DNA of 64,000 bases from Rahnella aquatilis CIP 78.65 = ATCC 33071 (GCF_000241955.1 NC_016818.1:3286001-3350000), one strand, 5' to 3'. Positions 8,259 to 18,119 are shown, counted from the first letter of the stretch. Program-made: numbers and translations. The notes: generated by a model from the sequence alone, not told the origin.

Positions 8259-9017
8259 TTCGTCTGCTGACCGCTGCTGCCAGCGTTGTAACCAGTGGCT
8301 CCAGCGTTCAAACACCATATCCACACAAATCGCCAGCAGCGCGACAATCACCGCACCCTGCAATACATAGGCGGTATTAAAGCCGCTCAGGCCGATGATA
8401 ATCGGCGATCCCAGGCTTAATGTACCGACCGACGAGGCGATCGCCGCCGTCCCGATATTAATAATCACTGACGTGCGGATCCCTGAAATAATCACCGGCG
8501 CGGCCAGCGGGATTTCCACTTTTCTCAGCATCTGCCCGCGGCTCATGCCCACACCCTGCGCAATCTCGCGCGCCGACGCCGGGACCGATTCAATACCGGC
8601 AATCGTCCCCTGTAAAACCGGCAACAGCCCGTAAAGTACCAGTGCGATAATCGCCGGTTTTTCGCTAAACCCCATCACCGGCACCGCCACAGCCAGCACC
8701 GCGACCGGCGGAAAAGTCTGCCCCATCGCCACCAGCGTTTCCACCAGAGAGCGGAATTCCTTGCCTGCCGGACGCGTCACCCCGACGCCCGCCGCCACGC
8801 CAATAACCACCGCGATCAGACTGGAAATACTGACCAGCAACAGATGCGCCTGCACCAGCGCGGCGAAACTCTCCTGCTGATACACCGGCCTGCTGAGCGC
8901 CGGAAACATCCAGTGGAACAGACCGCCGAGCGAGGTCATGCCGAAAATCAGCGCCAGTAACAGCGCGAAAAGCCAGAGTAAAGGATCGGTGATAATCCGC
9001 ACGACAACCCGTTTCAT
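8247..9017 (-). CDS. yehW: YehW, osmoprotectant-type ABC permease
   Basis: A 256-residue inner-membrane permease of the OpuB/ProW class with six or so membrane spans and the EAA-like loop ([28 protein letters not shown]) that contacts the ATPase. It matches E. coli YehW (243 aa). It is the last gene of the osmF-yehY-yehX-yehW operon, overlapping yehX by 4 nt. In E. coli this system is RpoS-controlled and binds betaine-type compounds with low affinity. The gene order is the same as in E. coli. Confidence 0.9.
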   Translation of the reverse strand: MKRVVVRIITDPLLWLFALLLALIFGMTSLGGLFHWMFPALSRPVYQQESFAALVQAHLLLVSISSLIAVVIGVAAGVGVTRPAGKEFRSLVETLVAMGQTFPPVAVLAVAVPVMGFSEKPAIIALVLYGLLPVLQGTIAGIESVPASAREIAQGVGMSRGQMLRKVEIPLAAPVIISGIRTSVIINIGTAAIASSVGTLSLGSPIIIGLSGFNTAYVLQGAVIVALLAICVDMVFERWSHWLQRWQQRSADESVR

Positions 9018-9958
9018 GCGCCGCTCCTTTGTACCGTCAGATCCGCAAAATGCAGCACGCCCAGCCGCTGCCCCTGTTCATCCACCACCGGCAACTGCTG
9101 AACCTGCTGCGCGACAAATGTTGATAATGCCTGACTCAGGCTCATGGTGTCAGTCAGCGGTGGCTGGCTGCCGGAATACGACTCGCCGCGCCGCGTCAGC
9201 GAACCGACTTCGCACAGCGATAACAAGCGGATCCCCATGTCGCTGCCACCGAAGAAATCACGCACAAACGGCGTCGCCGGTTGCGTCAGCAATTCCAGCG
9301 GCGTGCCCTGCTGCACTACCTGCCCGTCATTGAGCAGTACAATGCGGTCGCCCAGCGCCAGCGCTTCGTCGATGTCGTGTGTCACCAGCACAATCGTGCG
9401 GTGAGTGATTTTATGAATGCGCGCCACTTCTTCCTGCAACGTGGCGCGGGTCACCGGATCCAGCGCGCCGAAGGGTTCGTCCATCAGCAATACTTCCGGG
9501 TCTGAAGCCAGCGCTCGCGCCACCCCGACGCGTTGCTGTTGCCCGCCGGAAAGCTGATGCGGATACCGCTGACGAAACTGTTTCGGATCGAGATTGAGCA
9601 ATTCGAGCAGTTCGGTCACGCGGTCACGTATTTTCGCTTTCGGCCATTTCAGTAATTGCGGCACGGTGGCGATGTTCTCTTCCACCGTCCAGTGTGGAAA
9701 CAGGCCGATTGACTGGATCGCGTACCCCATCCGGCGGCGCAGATCCTGCGCCCGGAATTTTTCTATCGGTTCACCGGCGAATAAAATCTCTCCGCGATCG
9801 TGCTCCACCAGCCGGTTGATCATTTTGAGCGTGGTGGATTTCCCTGAACCGGAAGTGCCGATCAGCACCGTGAATTCGCCTTTGGCCATTTCCAGCGTGA
9901 GATCGCGCACGACCGCTTTTCCGGCAAAGTGTTTGCTTACCTGCTTGAAATGAATCAT
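9014..9958 (-). CDS. yehX: YehX, osmoprotectant-type ABC ATPase
   Basis: A 314-residue ATP-binding subunit. Walker A is GTSGSGKST (about residues 34-42), the signature [15 protein letters not shown] and Walker [13 protein letters not shown] follow in normal order, and a H-loop is present (VTHDIDEAL). The last 60 residues form a CBS-like domain ([19 protein letters not shown]), typical of OpuA/YehX ATPases and probably sensing ionic strength or nucleotides. It overlaps yehW and yehY by 4 nt each, so the three are translationally coupled. Confidence 0.92.
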   Translation of the reverse strand: MIHFKQVSKHFAGKAVVRDLTLEMAKGEFTVLIGTSGSGKSTTLKMINRLVEHDRGEILFAGEPIEKFRAQDLRRRMGYAIQSIGLFPHWTVEENIATVPQLLKWPKAKIRDRVTELLELLNLDPKQFRQRYPHQLSGGQQQRVGVARALASDPEVLLMDEPFGALDPVTRATLQEEVARIHKITHRTIVLVTHDIDEALALGDRIVLLNDGQVVQQGTPLELLTQPATPFVRDFFGGSDMGIRLLSLCEVGSLTRRGESYSGSQPPLTDTMSLSQALSTFVAQQVQQLPVVDEQGQRLGVLHFADLTVQRSGA

Positions 9959-11124
9959 CTGCGTGTGGTTTCCAGAATTGATACTGCGAATTTAAAGACG
10001 CTGTCGACGACGACCGCCATCAGCACCGCCGGGATCACCCCGAGCAGCACCAGATCCAGCGCACTGCTCAGCAAGCCCTGGAACATGATAGCCCCCAGCC
10101 CGCCCGCACCAATCAGTGCCGCAACCATCGCCATACCGACGGTTTGCACTGCCACAATGCGAATGCCGGTGAGGATAACCGGCAAGGCGATCGGCATCTG
10201 CACCCGGAAAAATACCTGCGCACGGTTCATACCCATACCACGGGCGGACTCAGTCACGGCTTCCGGCACTGACTCCAGCCCGGCAATCACGCCGCGCACC
10301 AGCGGCAGCAGCGAATACAGCACCAGCGCGATAATCGCCGGTGCCAGCCCGATGCCGCTGATACCGTGCTCCGCCAGCCACGGCAGCGCTTTTGCCAGCC
10401 CGGCCAGCGGCGCGAGCAGCAGGCCAAACAATGCAATCGACGGCACCGTCTGAATGATGTTCAGTACCGACAATACCGGCCCGCGCCATCGGGGTTTGCG
10501 GTGACACAGCAAACCGGCAGGCAGCCCGATCAGCACCGCAGGCACCAGCGTGCCGAACAGAATGCCGAGATGCTGCCATACCGCATCGTTAAACACGTCC
10601 GAACGGTTGTCGTATTCCTTGAGCAGCGACAACTGGGCAAGCTGACCGTAAGCCAGCAGCAGAACCACCGGCACGATCATCTGCACATTAAGCAAAATGC
10701 GCAGGCTGTGATTGCGGGTAAAACGGGAAATGGCATCGGAGGCGATCAGCAGACAAAGTGCCGCCCCCGCCCAGAAACCGCCGCCAAGCGAAGTGCGCGC
10801 GATACTGTCTTCATCGCCACCGGCAAGCTGTACGGCGCTGTGACCGGCCAGCCAGACCAGGGAAGTCAGCAGGATCTCAGCCAGCAACATCACCACTAAA
10901 TGATTGCGGCCATAAAGCGTCAGAAAGGCGCAGATCAGCAGCAAAACGGCAGGCAACAGGAGTAAAGCAGAATAACCATGCAGCAGGCTTGCCAGCGAAA
11001 TGCCTTTGCCGGACACCAGCCGGTTGGGGGCATGGCTGACGAAAGCCAGACCGAAACCGGCCAGCAACAGCAGCAAAACCAGCGTCAGCAGGACGCGGTT
11101 TTTGACGGGGGAGTGAGAAGTCAA
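9955..11124 (-). CDS. yehY: YehY, osmoprotectant-type ABC permease
   Basis: A 389-residue permease with an extended N-terminal membrane region and a C-terminal BPD_transp_1 domain; the coupling loop reads VTESARGMGMNRAQVFFRVQ. The length equals that of E. coli YehY (385 aa). It pairs with YehW to form the heteromeric channel. It is separated from osmF by 60 nt carrying a perfect 10-bp stem-loop, which may lower expression of the permease/ATPase genes relative to the binding protein. Confidence 0.9.
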   Translation of the reverse strand: MTSHSPVKNRVLLTLVLLLLLAGFGLAFVSHAPNRLVSGKGISLASLLHGYSALLLLPAVLLLICAFLTLYGRNHLVVMLLAEILLTSLVWLAGHSAVQLAGGDEDSIARTSLGGGFWAGAALCLLIASDAISRFTRNHSLRILLNVQMIVPVVLLLAYGQLAQLSLLKEYDNRSDVFNDAVWQHLGILFGTLVPAVLIGLPAGLLCHRKPRWRGPVLSVLNIIQTVPSIALFGLLLAPLAGLAKALPWLAEHGISGIGLAPAIIALVLYSLLPLVRGVIAGLESVPEAVTESARGMGMNRAQVFFRVQMPIALPVILTGIRIVAVQTVGMAMVAALIGAGGLGAIMFQGLLSSALDLVLLGVIPAVLMAVVVDSVFKFAVSILETTRR

Positions 11125-11143
11125 AGCATTACCTGATATCAGA

Positions 11144-11167
11144 GAGCACGATCCGAAGATCGTGCTC
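11144..11167 (-). other. Intra-operon stem-loop after osmF
   Basis: Perfect inverted repeat GAGCACGATC-cgaa-GATCGTGCTC lying between osmF and yehY. There is no run of T after it on the minus strand, so it looks more like an mRNA-stabilising or processing hairpin than a terminator. Such hairpins after the binding-protein gene commonly allow it to be made in excess over the membrane subunits. Confidence 0.6.
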
Positions 11168-11184
11168 CGGGCGTCACTGCCCGG

Positions 11185-12123
11185 TTATTTTTTAACGAAG
11201 CCCTTTTCCTGCAAATACTTCGCCGCAACCTTTTTCGCATCCTGACCATCAACCGCGATTTTCGCATTCAGGCCCTGCAACGTTTTGGTATCGAGCGACG
11301 CAAACACCGGCCTGAGCAACTCAGGAATGTTCGGATGTGCTTTCAGCGCCGCCTCACGGATGATCGGGGCCGGTGCGTAAATCGGCTGCACACCTTTCGG
11401 ATCTTCCAGCGTTTGCAGGCCGAGCGCCGCCACCGGACCGTCCGTGCCGTAGGCCATCGCCGCATTCACCCCGGAGGTCTGCTCGGCGGCGGCTTTGATG
11501 GTCACCGCCGTATCGCCGCCCGCCAGAGACAACAGTTGGGCCTGATTAAGCTTGAAGCCGTAGGCATTCTCAAACGCCGGTAAGGCATCCGGACGCTCGA
11601 TAAACTCGGCTGACGCCGCCAGTTTGAAATCGCCGCCGCTGCTGATGTATTTGCCCAAATCACCCAGCGATTTCAGGTTGTGTGCACTCGCCACATCCTG
11701 ACGCACCGCGATAGTCCAGGTGTTATTCGCCGGAGACGGGCTCAGCCAGACAATTTTGTTCTGGTCATAATCCAGCTTTTTGACTTTATCAAAACCGGCC
11801 TGCGCATTTTTCCACGCCGGATCTTTATCATCCGAGAAGAAGAAGGCGCCGTTACCGGTGTATTCAGGATAGATATCGATTTCGCCCGCGGTGATCGCAC
11901 CGCGCACCACTTTCGTCGTCCCCAGCTGTAATTTATTGGTGGTGTGAATACCATTGGCTTCCAGCACCTGAATAATGATGTTACCGAGCAGCGAACCTTC
12001 GGTATCAATTTTGGAGCCGACACGCACGGCGTCATCCGCCGCCTGTGCGCTGAAACTTAACGCCGACACCAGCGCCAGCGCTGCCACGGAAAATCCCCGT
12101 ACTCGCCCGGTTGTTACATTCAT
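11185..12123 (-). CDS. osmF: OsmF (YehZ), periplasmic substrate-binding protein
   Basis: A 312-residue exported solute-binding protein of the OpuAC class; signal peptide residues 1-28 (ALSFSAQA, then ADDAVRVG). The stretch NKLQLGTTKVVRGAITAGEI and the IDIYPEYTGNG motif are diagnostic of glycine-betaine/choline-type binding proteins. It is first gene of the operon. On the minus strand a C-TATTCT -10-like hexamer at 12214-12219, about 90 nt upstream, would fit the RpoS control known for E. coli osmF, but no -35 element supports it. Confidence 0.9.
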   Translation of the reverse strand: MNVTTGRVRGFSVAALALVSALSFSAQAADDAVRVGSKIDTEGSLLGNIIIQVLEANGIHTTNKLQLGTTKVVRGAITAGEIDIYPEYTGNGAFFFSDDKDPAWKNAQAGFDKVKKLDYDQNKIVWLSPSPANNTWTIAVRQDVASAHNLKSLGDLGKYISSGGDFKLAASAEFIERPDALPAFENAYGFKLNQAQLLSLAGGDTAVTIKAAAEQTSGVNAAMAYGTDGPVAALGLQTLEDPKGVQPIYAPAPIIREAALKAHPNIPELLRPVFASLDTKTLQGLNAKIAVDGQDAKKVAAKYLQEKGFVKK

Positions 12124-12360
12124 GTTCTATCCTCTTATCGGGTTATATTGATTTTTGTCGCCCGGCGACTGCTCTGTCTTTCTGCTTTCATCTGTATAAA
12201 CAAGCTGCTAACAAGAATAGTCCAATTTCGCGCAGGGGAATGGATGGTGAGCTATAAAAGCAGGCGGCGGTATCGCTGTAAAATACGTAAATGTTCGAAG
12301 CTTATCCGCCGCATCACTTAGGCAACCCTCTTCCGTTTTCCCTGCAGACAGGAGAACCCG

Positions 12361-13425
12361 ATGTCAGTGCAACATCCACGCAGAACACATCCCCGCGTGA
12401 TCAGCGCGGCCATCGCTGACGGTGATCATCGCCTGAAATTCGAAAAGATCCGCCTTGGCGCACCGCGTCGTAATGAGGTGGGCGTACACATTGTCGCCTG
12501 CGGGATCTGTCATACCGATCTGAGTTTTATCTCACCGGCCACGGTCTTAGGCCACGAAGGCGCAGGGATTGTCGATCAGGTCGGCAGCGCGGTAAAAAGC
12601 GTAAAACCGGGCGATCATGTGGTGCTGTCGTTTCAGTCCTGCGGCCAGTGCGACGCCTGTGAAAATAACCGGCCTGCGGACTGTGAACATTTTTCCACGC
12701 TGAATTTCGGATTCTCGCGCCTCGACGGCAGCAGCGCCTATCCGCCGGGCATCAGCGGCCATTTCTTTGGACAGTCGTCGTTTGCCAGCTACGCGCTGGT
12801 GACGGAACGGAATCTGGTGAAAGTGGATAAATCCCTGCCGCTGGCTACCCTCGCCCCGCTCGGTTGCGGCCTGCAAACCGGTGCGGGAACGGTGATGAAC
12901 ACGCTGAGGGTAAAAAAAGGCGACCGTCTGCTGGTCACCGGCACCGGCGCGGTGGGGATGGCGGCGGTGATGGCGGCGAAAATGGCCGGAGCAAAAGAGA
13001 TTATCGCGCTGGATCAGTATCAGCACCGGCGGGATCTGGCGCTGGAACTGGGCGCGACAGATGTCATGAAAACTGGCAAAGAGCGCAGTCTGCAAGGTAC
13101 GCTGGATTACGTCATCGACACGGCGGGGGTTTCATCGCTGGATACACTGGGGCAGAACGCCCTTAAAGACGGCGGAGTGATGGTGCGCCTGACCGGCGCC
13201 GGTGGCGCGACGCTTTCCCGCAGGCGGAAAATTATCAGCGTGATCCAGGGCGATTCGGTGGCACAGGAATTCATCCCGAAAATGATTACGCTGTGGCAGG
13301 CAGGTAAATTTCCTTTTGACCGGTTACTGCATTTTTATGACTTTGAGGCGATTAATCAGGCCATTGAAGATACCGGCAGCGGCAAGGTGATCAAGGCCGT
13401 TTTACGCTGGCAGGAATACGCTTAG
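12361..13425 (+). CDS. Zinc-dependent alcohol dehydrogenase (aryl-alcohol type)
   Basis: A 354-residue medium-chain dehydrogenase oxidising an alcohol with NAD. Catalytic-zinc ligands lie in ACGICHTD and VLGHEGAG plus the Cys of LGCGLQTG; the structural zinc site is the cluster CGQCDACENNRPADC. The cofactor motif is VTGTGAVGMAAV. The best family fit is the benzyl/aryl-alcohol dehydrogenase branch (XylB/AreB-like); the exact substrate cannot be read from sequence. AGGAG stands 6 nt before the ATG. An MFS transporter follows in the same direction 79 nt later and may export or import a related compound. Confidence 0.85.
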   Translation: MSVQHPRRTHPRVISAAIADGDHRLKFEKIRLGAPRRNEVGVHIVACGICHTDLSFISPATVLGHEGAGIVDQVGSAVKSVKPGDHVVLSFQSCGQCDACENNRPADCEHFSTLNFGFSRLDGSSAYPPGISGHFFGQSSFASYALVTERNLVKVDKSLPLATLAPLGCGLQTGAGTVMNTLRVKKGDRLLVTGTGAVGMAAVMAAKMAGAKEIIALDQYQHRRDLALELGATDVMKTGKERSLQGTLDYVIDTAGVSSLDTLGQNALKDGGVMVRLTGAGGATLSRRRKIISVIQGDSVAQEFIPKMITLWQAGKFPFDRLLHFYDFEAINQAIEDTGSGKVIKAVLRWQEYA

Positions 13426-13504
13426 ATCCCTTTGTTTTAACATATAGCCATTTGTTTTCACGCAATGTCTCATCAGGACTTGTGAGCGGCATCACCTCGC
13501 CTCT

Positions 13505-15040
13505 ATGCTGGCTTTTTTGTCAAAAAGCGTAAATACAACAATGTCTGACTCAATTGCGGCCTCTCAGACCGCCTCTTCAGGGGATTACAGCGCGGCCAGC
13601 ACGGCGCCTGACCAGCCGGTGGTGATTCGTTCCGCTGCCGATATTACTCAGTTAGTGAACCGCGGCGCGGCGAAAATCAGCGACGCGCGCATCGTGATTG
13701 CCATCGCACTGGGCGGCGTTTTCCTCGACGCCTACGACCTCGGTGCGCTGGCCTTCGGGATGAAAGATATCACCCGCCAGTTCGGCCTGACGCCTTCCGG
13801 CGCGGGTTTTGTGGCCTCGGCGATCACCTTCGGGGCGATTGTCGGCGCACTCTTCGGCGGTTATCTGACCGACAAAATCGGCCGTTACCGCGTCTTTATG
13901 GCTGATATGTTCTTCTTTGTGATTGCCGCGCTGGCCTGCGCCTTTGCACCGAATGAATGGGTGCTCGGCGGGTCGCGCTTCGTGATGGGATTAGGCGTCG
14001 GCATCGATTTACCGGTGGCGATGGCGTTTCTGGCAGAGTTTTCAAAACTTCAGGGTCGCGGTAATAAAGCCTCGCGCGTGGCGATGTGGTGTCCGACGTG
14101 GTACGCGGCGATCAGCGTCTCCTATCTGCTAGTTCTGCTGCTTTACGCGGTACTGCCTGCCACGCATACCGACTGGTTGTGGCGTCTGATCCTCGGTTTC
14201 GGCGCGGTCCCGGCGATTCTGATTATCGCAATCCGTCACCGTTATATGAATGAATCACCGGTCTGGGCGGCCAATCAGGGCGACCTGCAAAGTGCCGCGG
14301 CGATCCTGCGAAAGTCTTACAACATCAATGCAGTCGTGGCTGAAGATGCGGACAAAACACCGCAGGTGAAAGTACGCAAAGCCGCATGGCGTAACTACGG
14401 CACCCTGTTGCAGGGGATTTATCTTCGCCGCACGGTACTGGCGACCGTGACAGCCGTGGCGTCGTCCTTTGCCTATAACGCCGTGGCGTTCGGGCTTCCG
14501 GTTATCTTATCCAGCTTCCTGCAACAATCGATGATCAGCACCATTCTGTTCTCCCTCGGCCTGAACCTGTGCTTCGCCTTCGTCGGTGGCCTGATCGCAG
14601 TGAGATATGTCTCGAAATTTGGTGCATGGAAAATGACCTATGCCGGTTACGCCTGCCAGTTAATCGCGATGATCGGCCTGGCTGTGGTCGGCCGCCCGGC
14701 AGACGGCGGTGAAGCCGCAATTTCCATCGCCATGCTGGCATTATTCCTGTTCGGTCAGGGCTTTGGTCCGGGATCGCACACCATGACATTTGCCTCACTG
14801 AGCTACCCGACATCACTGCGCGGCATGGGTGTCGGCTTCAACCAGACGCTGATGCGCGGCAGTTCGACGGTCTCGCTGTTCCTTTTCCCGGTACTTTCCG
14901 CCGCACTCGGCACCGGCGTGTTCTGGGTGATCGCGCTAGCGCCACTGGCAGGCTTAATCGTGCTGACAGCGGTACGGTGGGAACCGTCGGGATATGATGT
15001 GGATGCTGAAGATTTTCAGCAGGAAATTAAACCGGTTTAG
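13505..15040 (+). CDS. MFS metabolite transporter (sugar-porter/AAHS-like)
   Basis: A 511-residue major-facilitator protein with 12 predicted spans. The first half contains GGVFLDAYDLGALAFGM and the signature GGYLTDKIGRYRVF; the DRxGRR-type loop and RFVMGLGVGIDLPVA identify the sugar/aromatic-acid porter superfamily. A hydrophilic N-terminus of about 60 residues precedes span 1. The start is uncertain: neither the ATG at 13505 nor the in-frame ATG at 13541 (giving 499 aa) has a clear ribosome site. The substrate is unknown; it may be linked to the alcohol dehydrogenase upstream. A 129-bp palindromic element follows. Confidence 0.82.
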   Translation: MLAFLSKSVNTTMSDSIAASQTASSGDYSAASTAPDQPVVIRSAADITQLVNRGAAKISDARIVIAIALGGVFLDAYDLGALAFGMKDITRQFGLTPSGAGFVASAITFGAIVGALFGGYLTDKIGRYRVFMADMFFFVIAALACAFAPNEWVLGGSRFVMGLGVGIDLPVAMAFLAEFSKLQGRGNKASRVAMWCPTWYAAISVSYLLVLLLYAVLPATHTDWLWRLILGFGAVPAILIIAIRHRYMNESPVWAANQGDLQSAAAILRKSYNINAVVAEDADKTPQVKVRKAAWRNYGTLLQGIYLRRTVLATVTAVASSFAYNAVAFGLPVILSSFLQQSMISTILFSLGLNLCFAFVGGLIAVRYVSKFGAWKMTYAGYACQLIAMIGLAVVGRPADGGEAAISIAMLALFLFGQGFGPGSHTMTFASLSYPTSLRGMGVGFNQTLMRGSSTVSLFLFPVLSAALGTGVFWVIALAPLAGLIVLTAVRWEPSGYDVDAEDFQQEIKPV

Positions 15041-15051
15041 GTTTTTACCTT

Positions 15052-15180
15052 GCTCCTCCCCCTGCGAAGGGGGAGGCTGGGAGGGGGTTTTAAAGACAAC
15101 ACAATAGGCACTGCACTCTTCAACTCTTTGATTCTTCTTTAATACCCCACCCCAACCCTCCCCTTCGCAGGGGAGGGAGC
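15052..15180. repeat. 129-bp element with paired dispersed palindromes, copy 2
   Basis: The left half (from 15052) is the palindrome core with CTGCGAAG at its centre, followed by GGGAGGGGGTTTTAA; the right half (to 15180) is its inverted counterpart, ending in CTTCGCAGGGGAGGGAGC. The ends are about 40-bp imperfect inverted repeats around a roughly 50-bp, less conserved, AT-richer middle. A second element of exactly the same length lies at 43473-43601. It is placed between the convergent MFS and SUFU-like genes. No transposase gene is inside, so it is MITE-like or BIME-like. Confidence 0.8.
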
Positions 15181-15227
15181 AGATCGGTATTCTTACTCAT
15201 CTCTGTTAGAAAACTGAGAGAGTGACA

Positions 15228-16334
15228 TCAAACCACCGCACTTCTCGGCGCAAACACAAACCCGATGTCGTTCTCGATCATCGCGGCCACCAGTTCAAAC
15301 CCGCCATTCGGTCTGGTCTGCGCAAATTCCAGTTCGCTGGTAAACACCGGGCTGACCCAAAACTGATTCACCGGATCCCCGTAAATTTTCGGCAAACGCA
15401 TTTTGTCTGCCGGACCGCACAGCGCGGAGGAAATGACATGCCCTTCAAAGCCGAGCGGTGCCATCGGCGACATCAGCGTGTGGCCTTCCCCCAGCCAGCT
15501 GAGCGTCGTCCAGGGGATCTGTGCATAACCGGATAACGCGCTGGCCATCTGCACGGCATTTTCTTCTGTCACATATTCTTTGCCGACCGAAAAAGCCAGC
15601 TCGATGCGACGGTGTTTTTCAGCTTCATCATTAAAAATGATATCGACTTGCGGCATCGGACGGATGCTCATACCGACGGTGAAGAAGTAATAGTTTTCTT
15701 CGTCTTCATGCTGGGAAATCGCCATCGGCGGCCAGTTGCCCTGATTGATCAGATAATATTTCAGTGAGGGGCCAAAGCGGTCTTCGTAGGATTCCAGCAG
15801 CTTGCGCTGGATTTTCGGCCACGGATTGCTGAATTCATTTTGCCAGTCGCGCCAGAACAGACGGGTCTTTTCCGCCAGCTCACATTGCATATTGGTCGAG
15901 GCAGAACCGAGCGGGAAGGTCAGCGGATTTTGTTTGATGCAACCGGCGGAATAACACACCGAATGGTCGATATACAAACTCCAGCCGGGGATCACCGCCA
16001 GCAACAATCCCTGATACCACAACGCCGCGCCGTCATCGCTTTCATTCCACAGGATCTGGATTTGTGCAGGGTCCAGCGGCGCTTCGCCTTCGAGATTGCG
16101 ACAGTATTGCGCCGCCAGCATCGGGGCAATACCCTGCTCCATTGCCTCTGTGTCATCGTTCGCTGGTGCAGGTACCAGATTGCGTACCCAGCAGGCGCGC
16201 ATTTTCGGGAAGCGGTCACGCAAATCTTCGCGGGCGAAAATATAGAAATACACCACGCGGTTGTCCTGCTCGACCAGCGCGGTCAGGGTTTGTTTGTCGT
16301 TACTGACTTCAGCAACAATGTCGGACTGGCGCAT
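15228..16334 (-). CDS. Suppressor-of-fused (SUFU)-domain-like protein
   Basis: A 368-residue soluble protein without signal peptide or membrane span. The second half (around GHVISSALCGPADKMRLPKI, then ending DIGFVFAPRSAVV) resembles bacterial SUFU-domain proteins, a fold often found in immunity proteins of toxin systems but also as stand-alone genes. Here no toxin gene is adjacent: upstream is a DUF2236 gene and downstream an MFS gene. The assignment rests on overall look rather than a defining motif, so the protein may equally be called uncharacterised. Confidence 0.45.
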   Translation of the reverse strand: MRQSDIVAEVSNDKQTLTALVEQDNRVVYFYIFAREDLRDRFPKMRACWVRNLVPAPANDDTEAMEQGIAPMLAAQYCRNLEGEAPLDPAQIQILWNESDDGAALWYQGLLLAVIPGWSLYIDHSVCYSAGCIKQNPLTFPLGSASTNMQCELAEKTRLFWRDWQNEFSNPWPKIQRKLLESYEDRFGPSLKYYLINQGNWPPMAISQHEDEENYYFFTVGMSIRPMPQVDIIFNDEAEKHRRIELAFSVGKEYVTEENAVQMASALSGYAQIPWTTLSWLGEGHTLMSPMAPLGFEGHVISSALCGPADKMRLPKIYGDPVNQFWVSPVFTSELEFAQTRPNGGFELVAAMIENDIGFVFAPRSAVV

Positions 16335-16575
16335 ATGACCTCAACAATATTAGGAAGCTTATTATTCCCTGTGATGGTCAGTGTAAAACGGATAAGCCAG
16401 CCATATAACGGGCAATATTCCCAAAAATCCCCGATAAATCATTAAAACAGGCGCTTTTTGTTAAAATATCGACATCAGCGACAATACTTACGGAACAGTT
16501 GCGCCAGACAAGCCGCACACTGAGAGAATCGGTTTAGCGCCGCCCGGGCCGGGCATGTATCCGCATCTTTAACGA

Positions 16576-17442
16576 TCAGCGAAGACGCCCCATCCGCCGC
16601 ATGGCCCGGTGCCATGAGCCGTTTCTCACCGCCCAGCGCAGCACGCCTGCAATGCGGCGGGTACCGAAACGCACAATTTTACGTTTAGACGGAGAAAGGG
16701 AAATCCCCAGTTGCGTCGCCGCCCACTCAGGCAATAACTCAATGCCCGCCTGAATCATCAGGCTGCCCACCGGCTTCGCCAGACGGCTCGGTGCGGGCGC
16801 ATTCTGCAATAATCTCACCACTTCCAGTGTCCGTTCATCACAGCGCAACTGCGGGCGCATCGCCTGCAGATAGTCTTCTACTGCATCGACACTTTCAGGC
16901 ACATTGACCGCACCGAGGCTTTTCGCCACACGGGAAAATTCCTGATAATAAAGGTTCTGCCCGGCAAGACTGAGCAAAGGATTGCGATAACGCAGATGTG
17001 ATTGCAGGAAACTGTAGGCTTCCGCCACGTGCACCCAGACCAGTAAATCCGGGTCATTGGCCGCATAAGGCGTGCCGTAAGCATCGGTACCGGTGACCCG
17101 CAAATGAATGGATTTTACTTTTTCGATTAACGCGTTGGCATCATTCACAGGCGCAAAAGTCGTCCCGGAAATGAACTGGCTGGTGCGACGAAGCCGCCCG
17201 AGCATATCTTCACGAAATGAGGAATGATCCCAGACACCGGCGAGCGCCAGCGGATGAAGCATTTGCAGCAGCAAGGCACTGACCCCGCCACAAAGCATAG
17301 ATGAGAAGTCTCCGTGAATTCGCCAGGTGATGCTTTGCGGGCCAAACAGCCCCGGGTCACCCGGCGGATTCTCAAAGTCTATACCGCCTAACGCCAGGCC
17401 CGAAATACTCAGCACCTGACGTTCTATTCTCTTTCTTAACAA
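16576..17442 (-). CDS. DUF2236 (MpaB/rubber-oxygenase-like) protein
   Basis: A 288-residue protein of the DUF2236 family, related to the MpaB and latex-clearing oxygenases that bind b-type haem. Family landmarks are GPQSITWRIHGD (substrate-side entry), LLQMLHPLALAGVWDHSSF with its conserved His, and LLVWVHVAEAYSF. Members cleave or hydroxylate hydrophobic substrates; the substrate here is unknown. It follows the TetR gene on the same strand after a gap of only 17 nt, so the two are almost certainly one transcript and the oxygenase is probably under TetR control. Confidence 0.85.
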   Translation of the reverse strand: MLRKRIERQVLSISGLALGGIDFENPPGDPGLFGPQSITWRIHGDFSSMLCGGVSALLLQMLHPLALAGVWDHSSFREDMLGRLRRTSQFISGTTFAPVNDANALIEKVKSIHLRVTGTDAYGTPYAANDPDLLVWVHVAEAYSFLQSHLRYRNPLLSLAGQNLYYQEFSRVAKSLGAVNVPESVDAVEDYLQAMRPQLRCDERTLEVVRLLQNAPAPSRLAKPVGSLMIQAGIELLPEWAATQLGISLSPSKRKIVRFGTRRIAGVLRWAVRNGSWHRAMRRMGRLR

Positions 17443-17459
17443 TTATCGTAACTCAGTGA

Positions 17460-18119
17460 TTATTGTACGGCTTTGCTGACTACCGTCGCTTTGGTCAGAT
17501 CGGGCCACAGGTTCATGACCACGTCAATCAGCCGGTTCAGTTCATCAGCACTTGCGCCGTCACGGGCCTGTACGGAAAAGCCCTGAATGGTGCAGGCGAG
17601 GTATTTCGCCAGCAGCGCGCTGTCGGTTATCGCAGTCAAATCGCCGCTCTGTTTTTTCTTCTCGAAATATTCAAACAGAGTGCGTTCCTGCGAAAGGTGG
17701 CGCGCACGCAGCATTTCGGCAATATCCGCAGAAGATGAAGACATCCCGGATGATGCGCTGATCATAAAGCAGCCACTTGGCGTGTCGCAGTCGGTAAACA
17801 GCTCAACGATGGCACGCAAATAGCGCCCGACCGTATCTTCAACGGACAAATCTGTTCTGCTCAGTAAACATGAGCTCTTTTCGTAAAAGTTTTTCAGATA
17901 ATGTTCAACGGCTGCGCGGAAAAGCCCTTCTTTGTTACCAAATTCAGCATACAAAGTTGGCGCTTTTGCACCGGTTGCTTCGACCAAATCGGCTAATGAA
18001 GTGGCCTCGTAACCATGGCGCCAGAATAAATTCAAGGCCTTGCTCAGAGCAGTTCCACGATCGAACTGTTTTGGGCGACCGCGACTTTTCCGGACCAAAG
18101 CCGTCTGTTCAGTGCTCAT
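17460..18119 (-). CDS. TetR/AcrR-family regulator
   Basis: A 219-residue repressor. The N-terminal HTH (SLADLVEATGAKAPTLYAEF) and the following GNKEGLFRAAVEHYL helix are classical TetR; the C-terminal half, about 130 residues, is the ligand/dimer domain. The ATG at 18119 is preferred over one seven codons upstream because GGAGG lies 4 nt before it. It is transcribed with the DUF2236 gene and divergently from a small secreted protein. The intervening DNA has the near-palindrome TTAACGATCATTA and the palindrome TTATCGAGCGATAA; similar sites recur before three DUF1471 genes, making this protein the likely local regulator. Confidence 0.9.
   Translation of the reverse strand: MSTEQTALVRKSRGRPKQFDRGTALSKALNLFWRHGYEATSLADLVEATGAKAPTLYAEFGNKEGLFRAAVEHYLKNFYEKSSCLLSRTDLSVEDTVGRYLRAIVELFTDCDTPSGCFMISASSGMSSSSADIAEMLRARHLSQERTLFEYFEKKKQSGDLTAITDSALLAKYLACTIQGFSVQARDGASADELNRLIDVVMNLWPDLTKATVVSKAVQ

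Noticed and set aside
9929..10453. 174-codon plus-strand frame opposite yehY
   Set aside because: Ser/Ala/Thr-rich shadow with no start signal; the yehY permease is well supported.
15052..15180. 129-bp element as an insertion sequence with transposase
   Set aside because: No open frame inside; too short. At most a non-autonomous element.
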